DNA from: Oscillospiraceae bacterium
GTDB taxonomy: Bacteria > Bacillota > Clostridia > Oscillospirales > Oscillospiraceae
Length of the DNA stretch: 5,220 nt
Direction of reading: 5' to 3'
Assembly: GCA_017480395.1 (NCBI GenBank)
Contig: JAFVAS010000248.1
Coordinates: 1-5,220, forward strand
This document shows positions 1 to 5,220 of the stretch, piece after piece (within the stretch, counting starts at the first letter, position 1; each line of letters begins with the position of its first letter). The notes under the pieces were generated by a model. It was given only the letters and a program-made list of their open reading frames with translations. It did not search any database and was not told where the DNA came from. Both the position numbers and the translations under genes were made by a program.

Positions 1-920
1 CCCTCGCCGACGCCATTCGGTTCAGCGGACTGGAGGGCGCAGTGTCAATCCGTCGGATCAGCTCTCCCCAGGAGGCCGAGGGCATCCCCGGCACCATCGA
101 TCTGGTGGACTTCGGCCTGCTCCCACCCGGGGGCTGGGCATATCAAAAAAACCAGGCCTGCTGCGGTGACGCGGCATTTCAATATATTGTCACCGCCATC
201 CGTGATGCCATGGCGGGCGCTTGCGACGCCGTGGTCACCGGTCCCATCAGCAAGGAGGCCATCCACATGGCCGGCCACCACTACGCCGGCCACACTGAGA
301 TCTTCGCAGACTACACCCACACCCAAAAGTACGGGATGCTGCTGGCCAGCCCCGATCTGCGGGTCATCCACGTCACGACCCATGTCTCCATGCGGGAGGC
401 ATGTGATCTCATCTCCCGGGAGCGGGTGCTGAACACCATTTGCCTGGCCCAGACGGGAATGCGCCTGCTGGGGGTGGAGCACCCCCGCATCGGCGTGGCG
501 GGATTTAACGCCCATTGTTCGGAAAACGGCTTATTTGGAGATCAGGAAGCTCTGGCCATCGAGCCCGCCATCCGGGAGGCCCAGGCCATGGGCTACGACG
601 TGACGGGGCCTGTCCCGCCGGACACTATCTTCTGCAAGGCCGTCGGCGGTCTGTTCGATGTGGTAGTGGCCATGTACCACGACCAGGGGCATATCCCCAT
701 GAAGCTGCTGGGCTTTCGGATGGACCCCAACACCGGGCTGTATCAGTCTATGACAGGCATCAACTGCACCATCGGCCTGCCCATCATCCGCACCTCTGTG
801 GATCATGGCACCGCCTATGACAAGGCGGGCGACGGCACCGCAAACGAGGGCAGCATGGTGGACGCCATCGAGGCCGCCTGCGTGATGGCGGAGAATCTGA
901 AGGTGTTGCAGACATCATGA
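1..920 (+). CDS. pdxA: PdxA-family (PdxA2-type) 4-phospho-acid-sugar dehydrogenase, N-terminus outside window
   Basis: NAD-dependent, metal-dependent cytoplasmic dehydrogenase. The family either oxidises 4-phosphohydroxy-L-threonine (vitamin B6 synthesis) or, in the PdxA2 branch, oxidises and decarboxylates D-threonate/D-erythronate 4-phosphate to dihydroxyacetone phosphate. The frame is already open at the left edge: base 3 begins LADAIRFSGLEGA, which fits the usual PdxA N-terminal region, so the GTG at 42 is internal and about 45-50 residues are missing. Numbering from that GTG, the three metal-ligand histidines are His84 (AGHTEIF), His213 (MYHDQGH) and His255 (SVDHGTAYDKAG). VTGPISKEA lies at 65-73. 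The classical NPHAGE loop is replaced by NAHCSENGLFGD (156-167), as in catabolic PdxA2-like proteins. The kinase gene downstream overlaps by 4 bases (ATGA) and points to the acid-sugar role; most Bacillota make PLP by the PdxS/PdxT route instead. Family assignment is firm; substrate is inferred. Confidence 0.93.
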   Translation, partial: LADAIRFSGLEGAVSIRRISSPQEAEGIPGTIDLVDFGLLPPGGWAYQKNQACCGDAAFQYIVTAIRDAMAGACDAVVTGPISKEAIHMAGHHYAGHTEIFADYTHTQKYGMLLASPDLRVIHVTTHVSMREACDLISRERVLNTICLAQTGMRLLGVEHPRIGVAGFNAHCSENGLFGDQEALAIEPAIREAQAMGYDVTGPVPPDTIFCKAVGGLFDVVVAMYHDQGHIPMKLLGFRMDPNTGLYQSMTGINCTIGLPIIRTSVDHGTAYDKAGDGTANEGSMVDAIEAACVMAENLKVLQTS

Positions 921-2110
921 CTCAATTGTTTATCATTGCCGACGATTTCACCGGCGCTCTGGACGCGGCCATTCCCTTTGGCCAGGCGGGGATTCCGGCC
1001 GTAGTCTTTCGCGGGGCGGAGGTGCCCTGGAGCTCCCTGCCCGAGGATACCCAGGTCGTCTCCGTCAACATCGCCAGCCGACATCTCCCACCGGAGCAGG
1101 CTGGGCAGCTCTGTGCCGATGCCGCCCGGGACGCCCTCGCTCACGGAGTCCCCCTTCTGATGAAGAAAACTGATTCCGCCCTCCGGGGCAATATCGGTAG
1201 CGAGTTGGCTGCCTTAATGTACAGCGGAGGCGGACATCCTCTGTATTTCCTCCCCGCCTTCCCCGCCGCAGGGCGCACCACCTGCGACGGCATCCAGTAT
1301 TGGAACGGGGTCCCCGTCGCCGAGACCGCCTACGGCAGAGATCCATTTAATCCGGTGATGACCTCCGAGGTGGCCGCCGTCATCGCCCGGCAGAGCGCCC
1401 TGCCCATCCAGCTTCTGCGCCCACACGACCCCATTCCCGCGCAGACCAATACGATCTATATCGCCGACGCATCAGAGGACGCAGATCTGGTTCGCTTCTG
1501 CACCGGCCTTCCAGATCAGAGTCAGCCCCTGCTGCTGGCGGGTTGTGCCGGGCTGGCCGCCGCACTGGCGGAGACCTGGAGTGGAAAGCCCTCCCGCCAC
1601 CAAAGAGCCTCGATTCACCACCTGTTGGTGGTCTCCGGCAGTCTTCATCCGGTCAGCCGCAGCCAGATCCGCTCCGCCGCCAACTCCGGCATACCCCTCT
1701 ATACCCTGAACCCGTCTGACGAGGATCAATCCCATCTTGTCACCGACGTGGCGGAGGCGTTGCGGGCATCTCCCATCGTTCTGGTAGAGACCACCGGCAA
1801 CGCCGACGTCCCAGGGAGTCCCAGCGACTGCAGCGACCGCATCGCCGCCGCCGCCGCGGAGATTTTGCTGCATAGCGGCAATGACACCGCCCTGGCCGTC
1901 TTCGGGGGGGACACCCTGCTCTCCATCGCCTCTCTCTACCTTCAGGACGGATTTCACCCGGAGAGCGAGCTGGCCTCCGGCATCCCCGTCACCCGGGCAG
2001 AGCGCAAGGACGGTGTCCCCATCACCATCGTCTCCAAATCCGGTGGCTTCGGTGCAGTGGATATTGTGGATCAGATTGCAGATTATTTTGAGTTAAGGAG
2101 CACACTATGA
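917..2110 (+). CDS. DUF1537 four-carbon acid-sugar kinase (D-threonate/D-erythronate kinase-like)
   Basis: ATP-dependent kinase of the DUF1537 family, which phosphorylates C4 sugar acids such as D-threonate (DtnK) or 2-oxo-tetronates (OtnK) at O4. The 397 residues match the usual length. The N-terminal substrate domain shows IADDFTGALDAA (7-18), KKTDSALRGNIGSEL (83-97), PAFPAAGRTT (113-122) and DPFNPVMTS (142-150). The C-terminal nucleotide domain shows GCAGLA (209-214, where GSAGLA is more usual), VVSGSLHPVSRSQI (238-251), FGGDT (329-333) and IVSKSGGFGAVD (371-382). The start ATG overlaps the preceding pdxA stop (ATGA); the only upstream purine stretch, GAAGG at 899-903, is weak and distant, suggesting translational coupling. 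A run of seven G at the FGGDT codons does not break the frame. Next to a PdxA2-type dehydrogenase, D-threonate or D-erythronate kinase activity is the likeliest reading, but the exact substrate cannot be read from the sequence. Confidence 0.93.
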   Translation: MTQLFIIADDFTGALDAAIPFGQAGIPAVVFRGAEVPWSSLPEDTQVVSVNIASRHLPPEQAGQLCADAARDALAHGVPLLMKKTDSALRGNIGSELAALMYSGGGHPLYFLPAFPAAGRTTCDGIQYWNGVPVAETAYGRDPFNPVMTSEVAAVIARQSALPIQLLRPHDPIPAQTNTIYIADASEDADLVRFCTGLPDQSQPLLLAGCAGLAAALAETWSGKPSRHQRASIHHLLVVSGSLHPVSRSQIRSAANSGIPLYTLNPSDEDQSHLVTDVAEALRASPIVLVETTGNADVPGSPSDCSDRIAAAAAEILLHSGNDTALAVFGGDTLLSIASLYLQDGFHPESELASGIPVTRAERKDGVPITIVSKSGGFGAVDIVDQIADYFELRSTL

Positions 2111-3162
2111 ACGGAATTTTCAAACACATGGCTGCCCCCGGTGCCGAGTACCGCACCGACCTGCCCATCCCAGAGGTGGGGCCAACCGACCTGCTGGTGC
2201 GGGTACATGTGGCCGCCATCTGCGGTACCGATCAGCACATCTATCATTGGAACGAATATGCCTCCACCCGAGTACCGGTGCCCATGGTCTTCGGCCATGA
2301 GTTCGCCGGCGACGTGGTCGCCGTGGGTGAGAGTGTGCGTTCCTTTCGGGTGGGTGATCGGGTCGCCACCGAAACCCATATTCCATGCGGCCATTGCTAC
2401 CAGTGCATGACGGGCAATCAGCATAACTGCGAGGAAATGAAGATCATCGGCGTCCATGTACCCGGTGCCTTCTCTGACTACGCCGTCATTCCCGAGGCAT
2501 GTGCCTGGCGCTTTGACGATTCCCTGAGCTATCGCCACGCCGCCATGCTGGAGCCCATGGGCGTGGCCGTCCACGGGGTGTTCTCCGGGGAGATTGCCCT
2601 GCAAAAGACGGTTATTCTGGGCTGCGGCCCCATCGGTGTCATGGCCGTGGGCGCCGCCTACGCCGGAGGCGCGGCGGGTGTCATGGCCGTGGATATTTTT
2701 GATGACAAGCTGGCCATGGCAAAAAAACTGGGGGCGTCCGAGCTGGTGAACACGCGGAGGGATAATCTGGTTCAGCGCATCCTGGCGTGGACAGACGGCC
2801 GGGGTGCCGACGTCATCATCGACTACACCGGCAACGTCGGCCTGATTGAAGAGGCCTTTGGCGGTCTGCGCAAGGCCGGCCGCTTTACCATGGTCGGACT
2901 GCCCAGCAAGAAGCTCTCCCTGGATCTGACCAACGCCGTGGTCTATAAAGAAGCACATATCAACGGCTCCACCGGACGGCTGATGTACCAGACCTGGTAC
3001 CAGTGCGAGGCCATCCTCAAATCCGGGGCCATCAGCCTGGACGATGTCATCGGCGGTGTCTACGATATGAGGGACTTTGAGCGTGCCTTTGCCGACATTG
3101 CCGCCGGACACCCCGGCAAAATGCTGTTCCTGACCGATTACGGCAAGGCAAACGGCGACTGA
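2107..3162 (+). CDS. Zinc-dependent medium-chain dehydrogenase, L-threonine 3-dehydrogenase-like
   Basis: NAD(P)-dependent zinc alcohol/polyol dehydrogenase of 351 residues, the usual length for the threonine/sorbitol dehydrogenase group. Visible catalytic-zinc and proton-relay residues are Cys39, Thr41 and His44 (CGTDQHIYHW) and His64-Glu65 (GHEFAGDVVAVG), with Glu149 in LEPMGVAVH. The structural-zinc lobe is complete: Cys94, Cys97, Cys100, Cys108. The Rossmann loop is GCGPIG (172-177), and Asp196 at the end of the second strand (VMAVDIFD) favours NAD over NADP. STGRLMYQTWYQ (288-299) resembles the corresponding GREMFETWY segment of threonine 3-dehydrogenase. The ATG overlaps the kinase stop by 4 bases and has its own AAGGAG site at 2095-2100, 6 bases before it. 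In this operon it more likely oxidises a secondary alcohol of a sugar acid or polyol than threonine itself; that is inference from context. Confidence 0.92.
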   Translation: MNGIFKHMAAPGAEYRTDLPIPEVGPTDLLVRVHVAAICGTDQHIYHWNEYASTRVPVPMVFGHEFAGDVVAVGESVRSFRVGDRVATETHIPCGHCYQCMTGNQHNCEEMKIIGVHVPGAFSDYAVIPEACAWRFDDSLSYRHAAMLEPMGVAVHGVFSGEIALQKTVILGCGPIGVMAVGAAYAGGAAGVMAVDIFDDKLAMAKKLGASELVNTRRDNLVQRILAWTDGRGADVIIDYTGNVGLIEEAFGGLRKAGRFTMVGLPSKKLSLDLTNAVVYKEAHINGSTGRLMYQTWYQCEAILKSGAISLDDVIGGVYDMRDFERAFADIAAGHPGKMLFLTDYGKANGD

Positions 3163-3164
3163 TC

Positions 3165-3173
3165 GCGGGAGAG
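3165..3173 (+). promoter_or_regulatory. Ribosome binding site that selects the cupin start
   Basis: GCGGGAGAG lies only 1 base before the ATG at 3175 but 7 bases before the in-frame ATG at 3181. Normal Shine-Dalgarno spacing therefore favours 3181 (MIRKKGTYK) as the true start. Confidence 0.6.
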
Positions 3174-3180
3174 AATGGCC

Positions 3181-3531
3181 ATGATTCGAAAAAAGGGAAC
3201 CTATAAGATCGACATCCGCAAGCAAATGATGGGAGGGCTGGGCCAGTTCGTGGTGGAGAACATCCTCAACCCGGACGAGATGCACGAAAAGGGCCGACTC
3301 TTCGCCCGGGGAACGCTGGCCCCCGGCTGCACCGTGGGCTATCATGTCCACGTCAAGGACATGGAAATCTGCCATTTCCTGTCCGTCTCCGGCCAGGTCC
3401 GTGATCAGGATGGCGTGGTCACCACGGTGGGAGCGGGAGACACCAACATCGTCGAAGTCGGCCAGGGCCATGAGATTGTCAACACCGGCGATACAGATTT
3501 AGTCTATATCGCACTCATCCTATATAAATAA
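3181..3531 (+). CDS. Small single-domain cupin protein
   Basis: Cytoplasmic cupin beta-barrel protein of 116 residues from the preferred ATG at 3181; an ATG two codons earlier, at 3175, would give 118. Numbering from 3175, cupin motif 1 is GCTVGYHVHVKDME (51-64), with metal ligands His57, His59 and Glu64. Motif 2 is recognisable in VGQGHEIVN (95-103), with His99 as the fourth ligand and Asn103 at the conserved position. The usual proline of motif 2 is absent, and the glycine spacing after motif 1 is slightly longer than canonical. All four metal ligands being present suggests a metal-binding enzyme (isomerase, epimerase, lyase or dioxygenase type) rather than a degenerate binding domain, but the reaction cannot be told from sequence. 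It sits 18 bases after the dehydrogenase and 15 before the RraA-like gene, so it belongs to the same operon and probably acts on the same intermediate or its anomer. Confidence 0.85.
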   Translation: MIRKKGTYKIDIRKQMMGGLGQFVVENILNPDEMHEKGRLFARGTLAPGCTVGYHVHVKDMEICHFLSVSGQVRDQDGVVTTVGAGDTNIVEVGQGHEIVNTGDTDLVYIALILYK

Positions 3532-3534
3532 TAC

Positions 3535-3539
3535 GGAGG
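3535..3539 (+). promoter_or_regulatory. Ribosome binding site of the RraA-like gene
   Basis: A strong GGAGG, 7 bases upstream of the ATG at 3547, fixes that start and shows independent, efficient translation inside the operon. Confidence 0.75.
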
Positions 3540-3546
3540 AATTGTT

Positions 3547-4302
3547 ATGAGCAACCATCCCCTGAGCCATTCCGATCTTTTGGAGCTGCGCCGCTGGAAC
3601 ACCCCCACAATTTATAACGGCTGGGAATCCGTGACACGGCAGGAGCGGCTGAACGTGGTGATGAGCAATGGCGACGTCCACGACTATGTCCCTCAGATCG
3701 GGCCTATGGTGGGCTATGCCGTCACCGTGGAGTATATCTGCAGCGACGCTAAAATCAAAGAGGAGAACCCGGATTGCTATATGAAGCTCTATGAGTACCT
3801 CGCCTCCGTTCCCGGCCCAAAGGTGATCATCGCCAAGGATCTGGATGCCCCCAACTGTGTCGGCTCCATCTTCGGAGAGGTCACCGCAAACGCCTATCAC
3901 GCGTTGGGCTGTGTGGGCGCCATCACCAACGGCTATGTCCGGGACGTGGACGAGGGGTCCTACGCCGGGTTCAAGATGATGGCCAGCCGCCTCGGCGTTG
4001 GACATGCCTACTCCTGCCCGATCCGCTTCGGCACCGAGGTGGAGATCTTCGGGGCAAAGGTACGGCCGGGCATGCTGATTCACGCGGACAAATACGGCTT
4101 CATCGCCATCCCGCCGGAGGACACCGAGCATCTGCTTGAGGGGGTACGCTTCATGGACTCCAACGAGTGTCAGACCACCATTCCCGCTGGGCGGGACACA
4201 GTGGGCCTGACCACCGACGAGGTCGTGGAGCAGCTCCGCAGGGCCAACGCCCAATTTGCCGAGAATGCCGCCGTCTTTCGTCGGCGGCTCCTGAACGGCT
4301 GA
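3547..4302 (+). CDS. RraA / HMG-CHA aldolase family protein (putative class II aldolase or decarboxylase)
   Basis: Member of the fold shared by RraA (RNase E inhibitor) and the divalent-metal 4-hydroxy-4-methyl-2-oxoglutarate/oxaloacetate aldolase-decarboxylases, often labelled dimethylmenaquinone methyltransferase in databases. The 251 residues are longer than true RraA (about 160). Core motifs are Gly110-Glu111 in IFGEVTANAYHALGC, then GAITNGYVRDVDE with Arg132 (pyruvate carboxylate binding) and Asp133 (metal ligand), and RPGMLIHADKYGFIAIP (173-189). E. coli RraA has Gln where this protein has Asp133, so an enzymatic role is favoured over RNA-decay control. The N-terminal extension (LLELRRWNTPTIYNGW, 11-26) is shared with larger family members found in sugar-acid operons. 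A cytoplasmic lyase or decarboxylase acting on a 2-oxo acid made by the neighbouring dehydrogenase is the best guess; the substrate is unknown. It is the last gene of the compact operon, before a 106-base gap. Confidence 0.88.
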   Translation: MSNHPLSHSDLLELRRWNTPTIYNGWESVTRQERLNVVMSNGDVHDYVPQIGPMVGYAVTVEYICSDAKIKEENPDCYMKLYEYLASVPGPKVIIAKDLDAPNCVGSIFGEVTANAYHALGCVGAITNGYVRDVDEGSYAGFKMMASRLGVGHAYSCPIRFGTEVEIFGAKVRPGMLIHADKYGFIAIPPEDTEHLLEGVRFMDSNECQTTIPAGRDTVGLTTDEVVEQLRRANAQFAENAAVFRRRLLNG

Positions 4303-4334
4303 TTTGGATTTTGATCGATCATCCCTCTCTTCAC

Positions 4335-4370
4335 GGAAGTGTCTTCTTGGTCAGAACGGGCGCCACTTCC
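4335..4370 (+). repeat. Short inverted repeat (7-bp arms, 22-base loop)
   Basis: GGAAGTG and CACTTCC are exact reverse complements. TTCT (4344-4347) and AGAA (4353-4356) inside the loop can extend the fold after an internal bulge. No U-tract follows. A stem this short can arise by chance. Confidence 0.3.
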
Positions 4371-4396
4371 ACCTTATCCTCCCCCGATTCTGAAAC

Positions 4397-4401
4397 GGAG
4401 G
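4397..4401 (+). promoter_or_regulatory. Ribosome binding site of the small membrane protein gene
   Basis: GGAGG ends 7 bases before the ATG at 4409. This identifies the translated frame in a region where overlapping frames on both strands are also open. Confidence 0.7.
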
Positions 4402-4408
4402 TATCCCC

Positions 4409-4804
4409 ATGGTTGTATACGCCCTGCTCGCTGTTGTCGTATGCGCCGTATTTGGCATGGCCGGCACACATCAGCCTGCGAAATCCGCCCGATCCGCCCT
4501 GGTTTTGCTGGGATGCAGCCTTGCCGCCGCCGCAATCGGAATTGCCGCCGCCGCAGTCAGTCTGTATATTCTCTCCGGCTCCAGCACCTTTGTCGGAGCT
4601 CAGGCTTTCAGCGACTGGAGCATCCACGACATAGCCCTGCTGGCCGCCATGGTCCTTGGCGCAATCGTCGCCGTATGCGCCCTATTTATGGCATCCTACG
4701 CAATTGGAAAACGGATCGGTTGGGCAAGAGAGGAGCGGGAGGCGAAAACGCGGAACGCCGCATGCCCGGCAAGCGGACTTGACAGCAGAAAAAAGGAATT
4801 TTAA
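4409..4804 (+). CDS. Small predicted three-helix membrane protein, function unknown
   Basis: I do not recognise a family. The 131-residue protein has three hydrophobic stretches at about residues 2-19, 29-56 and 73-99. These are separated by a short polar loop with Lys/Arg (THQPAKSARS) and by a second polar loop (GSSTFVGAQAFSDWSIHD). A charged tail (KRIGWAREEREAK and onward) is predicted to be cytoplasmic by the positive-inside rule. The second helix contains a tandem 21-base duplication that encodes LAAAAIG / IAAAAVS. The start is supported by a well-spaced GGAGG, and the hydrophobic periodicity makes chance coding unlikely. It lies 106 bases after the catabolic operon and 34 bases (19 from the alternative ATG) before the regulator fragment, in the same direction. 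It could be an accessory membrane protein or unrelated to sugar-acid metabolism; no catalytic or transport motif is visible. Confidence 0.72.
   Translation: MVVYALLAVVVCAVFGMAGTHQPAKSARSALVLLGCSLAAAAIGIAAAAVSLYILSGSSTFVGAQAFSDWSIHDIALLAAMVLGAIVAVCALFMASYAIGKRIGWAREEREAKTRNAACPASGLDSRKKEF
4521..4555 (+). repeat. 14-base direct repeat, 21-base period, within the membrane protein gene
   Basis: TTGCCGCCGCCGCA occurs at 4521-4534 and again at 4542-4555. The 21-base spacing is exactly seven codons and gives two Ala-rich heptapeptides in the second transmembrane helix. It may be a small in-frame duplication or simple codon bias for alanine. Confidence 0.6.
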
Positions 4805-4825
4805 AATACAGCTATCCGTAGGCAT

Positions 4826-4831
4826 GGGGGG
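4826..4831 (+). promoter_or_regulatory. G-rich ribosome binding site favouring the GTG start of the regulator
   Basis: GGGGGG lies 7 bases before the in-frame GTG at 4839. The alternative ATG at 4824 has no usable Shine-Dalgarno sequence before it, only GTAGG one base away. Confidence 0.45.
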
Positions 4832-4838
4832 CGATCTT

Positions 4839-5220
4839 GTGGACAGCAGAATCATCGAGCAGCTATCCATCGTCACGCAGGAGGAGCAGGCGCTGCTCCA
4901 CGGTCAGAAAGTCATTGACAGGAGCCTTTACATGGATGGCAGCCACGATGTGATCTCCGGCCAGAAGCTGCTCAGCCCCGGGAAGGTCATCACCGTCCGC
5001 CCTCACACCGGGTTTGTCCGGTTCCCGGAGCACACCCACGACTATATGGAAATGGTCTACATGTGTCAAGGGCACACCACCCATATCATCAACGGCACCT
5101 AGATCGTGCTCGGTGCCGGAGAGCTGCTGATTCTGGGCCAGAACGCCCGGCAGGAGATTCTGCCCGCGGGCCAGGATGACCTTGCGGTGTACTTTATCAT
5201 TCGCCCGGAGTTCTTCGGCG
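4839..5220 (+). pseudogene. AraC-family regulator, N-terminal cupin sensor domain interrupted by a TAG codon; continues past window
   Basis: From GTG 4839 (alternative ATG 4824) the frame encodes an N-terminal region typical of two-domain AraC regulators: an Ile/Leu-rich leader (SRIIEQLSIVTQEEQALL), then RPHTGFVRFPEHTHDYMEMVY with the cupin HxHxxxE signature, and CQGHTTHIING. A TAG at 5100-5102 ends it after 87 codons. The same frame is then open for 39 more codons to the window edge and reads IVLGAGELLILGQNARQEI and onward to FIIRPEFFG, exactly what follows in intact family members. The DNA-binding HTH domain would lie outside the window. A single substitution from GAG, AAG or CAG would produce the stop. 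The truncated product would have half a sensor domain and no DNA-binding part. Alternatives are a sequencing error or amber read-through; neither can be decided here. An intact copy would be a natural regulator of the neighbouring genes. Confidence 0.82.

Larger units (their letters stand above)
4303..4408 (+). other. Intergenic region with a palindrome and an inverted repeat
   Basis: Gap between the RraA-like gene and the membrane-protein gene. It contains a perfect 10-base palindrome TGATCGATCA (4312-4321) and a 7-base inverted repeat GGAAGTG (4335-4341) / CACTTCC (4364-4370), with a smaller TTCT/AGAA pair inside its loop. Neither hairpin is followed by a T-run, so there is no typical intrinsic terminator. 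I see no convincing -35/-10 pair. It could hold a weak terminator, an operator or a processing site, or none of these. Confidence 0.4.

Noticed and set aside
42..44. GTG at 42 as the real start of the PdxA-family gene
   Set aside because: The frame is open to the left edge and upstream codons encode family-like sequence (LADAIRFSGLEGA); PdxA proteins need about 45-50 further N-terminal residues.
1907..1913. Run of seven G in the kinase gene as a possible frameshift site
   Set aside because: The frame is continuous through FGGDT, with family motifs on both sides, so no disruption is present.
2083..3471. Long open frame of 462 codons on the minus strand
   Set aside because: It lies antisense to the well-supported dehydrogenase and cupin genes, has His/Gly/Asp-rich composition typical of a high-GC antisense shadow, and shows no recognisable motif.
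3520..4254. 244-codon minus-strand open frame
   Set aside because: It mirrors the RraA-like gene, which has strong motifs and a GGAGG site; the minus frame has neither.
4335..4370. Inverted repeat as an intrinsic terminator
   Set aside because: The stem is only 7 bp with a 22-base loop and no T-run follows; kept only as a low-confidence repeat.
4167..4782. Two overlapping + strand frames (from 4167 and 4339) across the intergenic gap and membrane-protein gene
   Set aside because: Pro/Arg/Ser-rich translations without domain features; they conflict with the RraA-like C-terminus and with the membrane protein, which has the ribosome binding site and helix pattern.
4656..4823. N-terminal extension of the AraC frame back to an ATG at 4656
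   Set aside because: The extra residues overlap the membrane-protein gene, look non-homologous to AraC regulators, and a better start with a G-rich site exists at 4839.

Overview
The window looks like chromosomal DNA from a GC-rich, anaerobic Bacillota bacterium. The Oscillospiraceae or a related gut Clostridia lineage is my best guess, inferred from the GC-rich coding sequence, the strong GGAGG-type ribosome binding sites, and a regulator whose N-terminal half resembles the cupin-type AraC regulators common in those bacteria. No RNA genes, insertion sequences, CRISPR arrays or phage genes are visible. All supported genes lie on the + strand.

Positions 1-4302 form a tightly packed five-gene catabolic operon: (1) a PdxA-family dehydrogenase of the PdxA2 (acid-sugar phosphate) type, cut by the left window edge; (2) a DUF1537 four-carbon acid-sugar kinase; (3) a zinc-dependent medium-chain dehydrogenase resembling L-threonine 3-dehydrogenase; (4) a small single-domain cupin; (5) an RraA/HMG-aldolase-family protein with its aldolase/decarboxylase residues intact. 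Genes 1-2 and 2-3 overlap by 4 bases (ATGA). The gaps between 3-4 and 4-5 are under 20 bases. The kinase plus PdxA2 pair is the known D-threonate-type route: phosphorylation at O4, then oxidation and decarboxylation to dihydroxyacetone phosphate. The dehydrogenase, cupin and RraA-like lyase are not part of that published minimal route, so the operon may process an additional or different C4-C6 sugar acid. No transporter is visible; one may lie upstream.

Positions 4303-4408 are a short intergenic stretch with a 10-base palindrome and a 7-base inverted repeat, but no convincing terminator or promoter. It is followed by a 131-residue predicted three-helix membrane protein of unknown function (4409-4804).

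The right end (about 4839 to the window edge) holds the N-terminal sensor domain of an AraC-family regulator. Its frame is broken by a single TAG codon at 5100-5102 and then continues open, with typical family sequence, to the end. This is most simply a recent nonsense mutation or a sequence error, and it would disable the likely local regulator. The most interesting points are the unusual enzyme set of the operon and the interrupted regulator.
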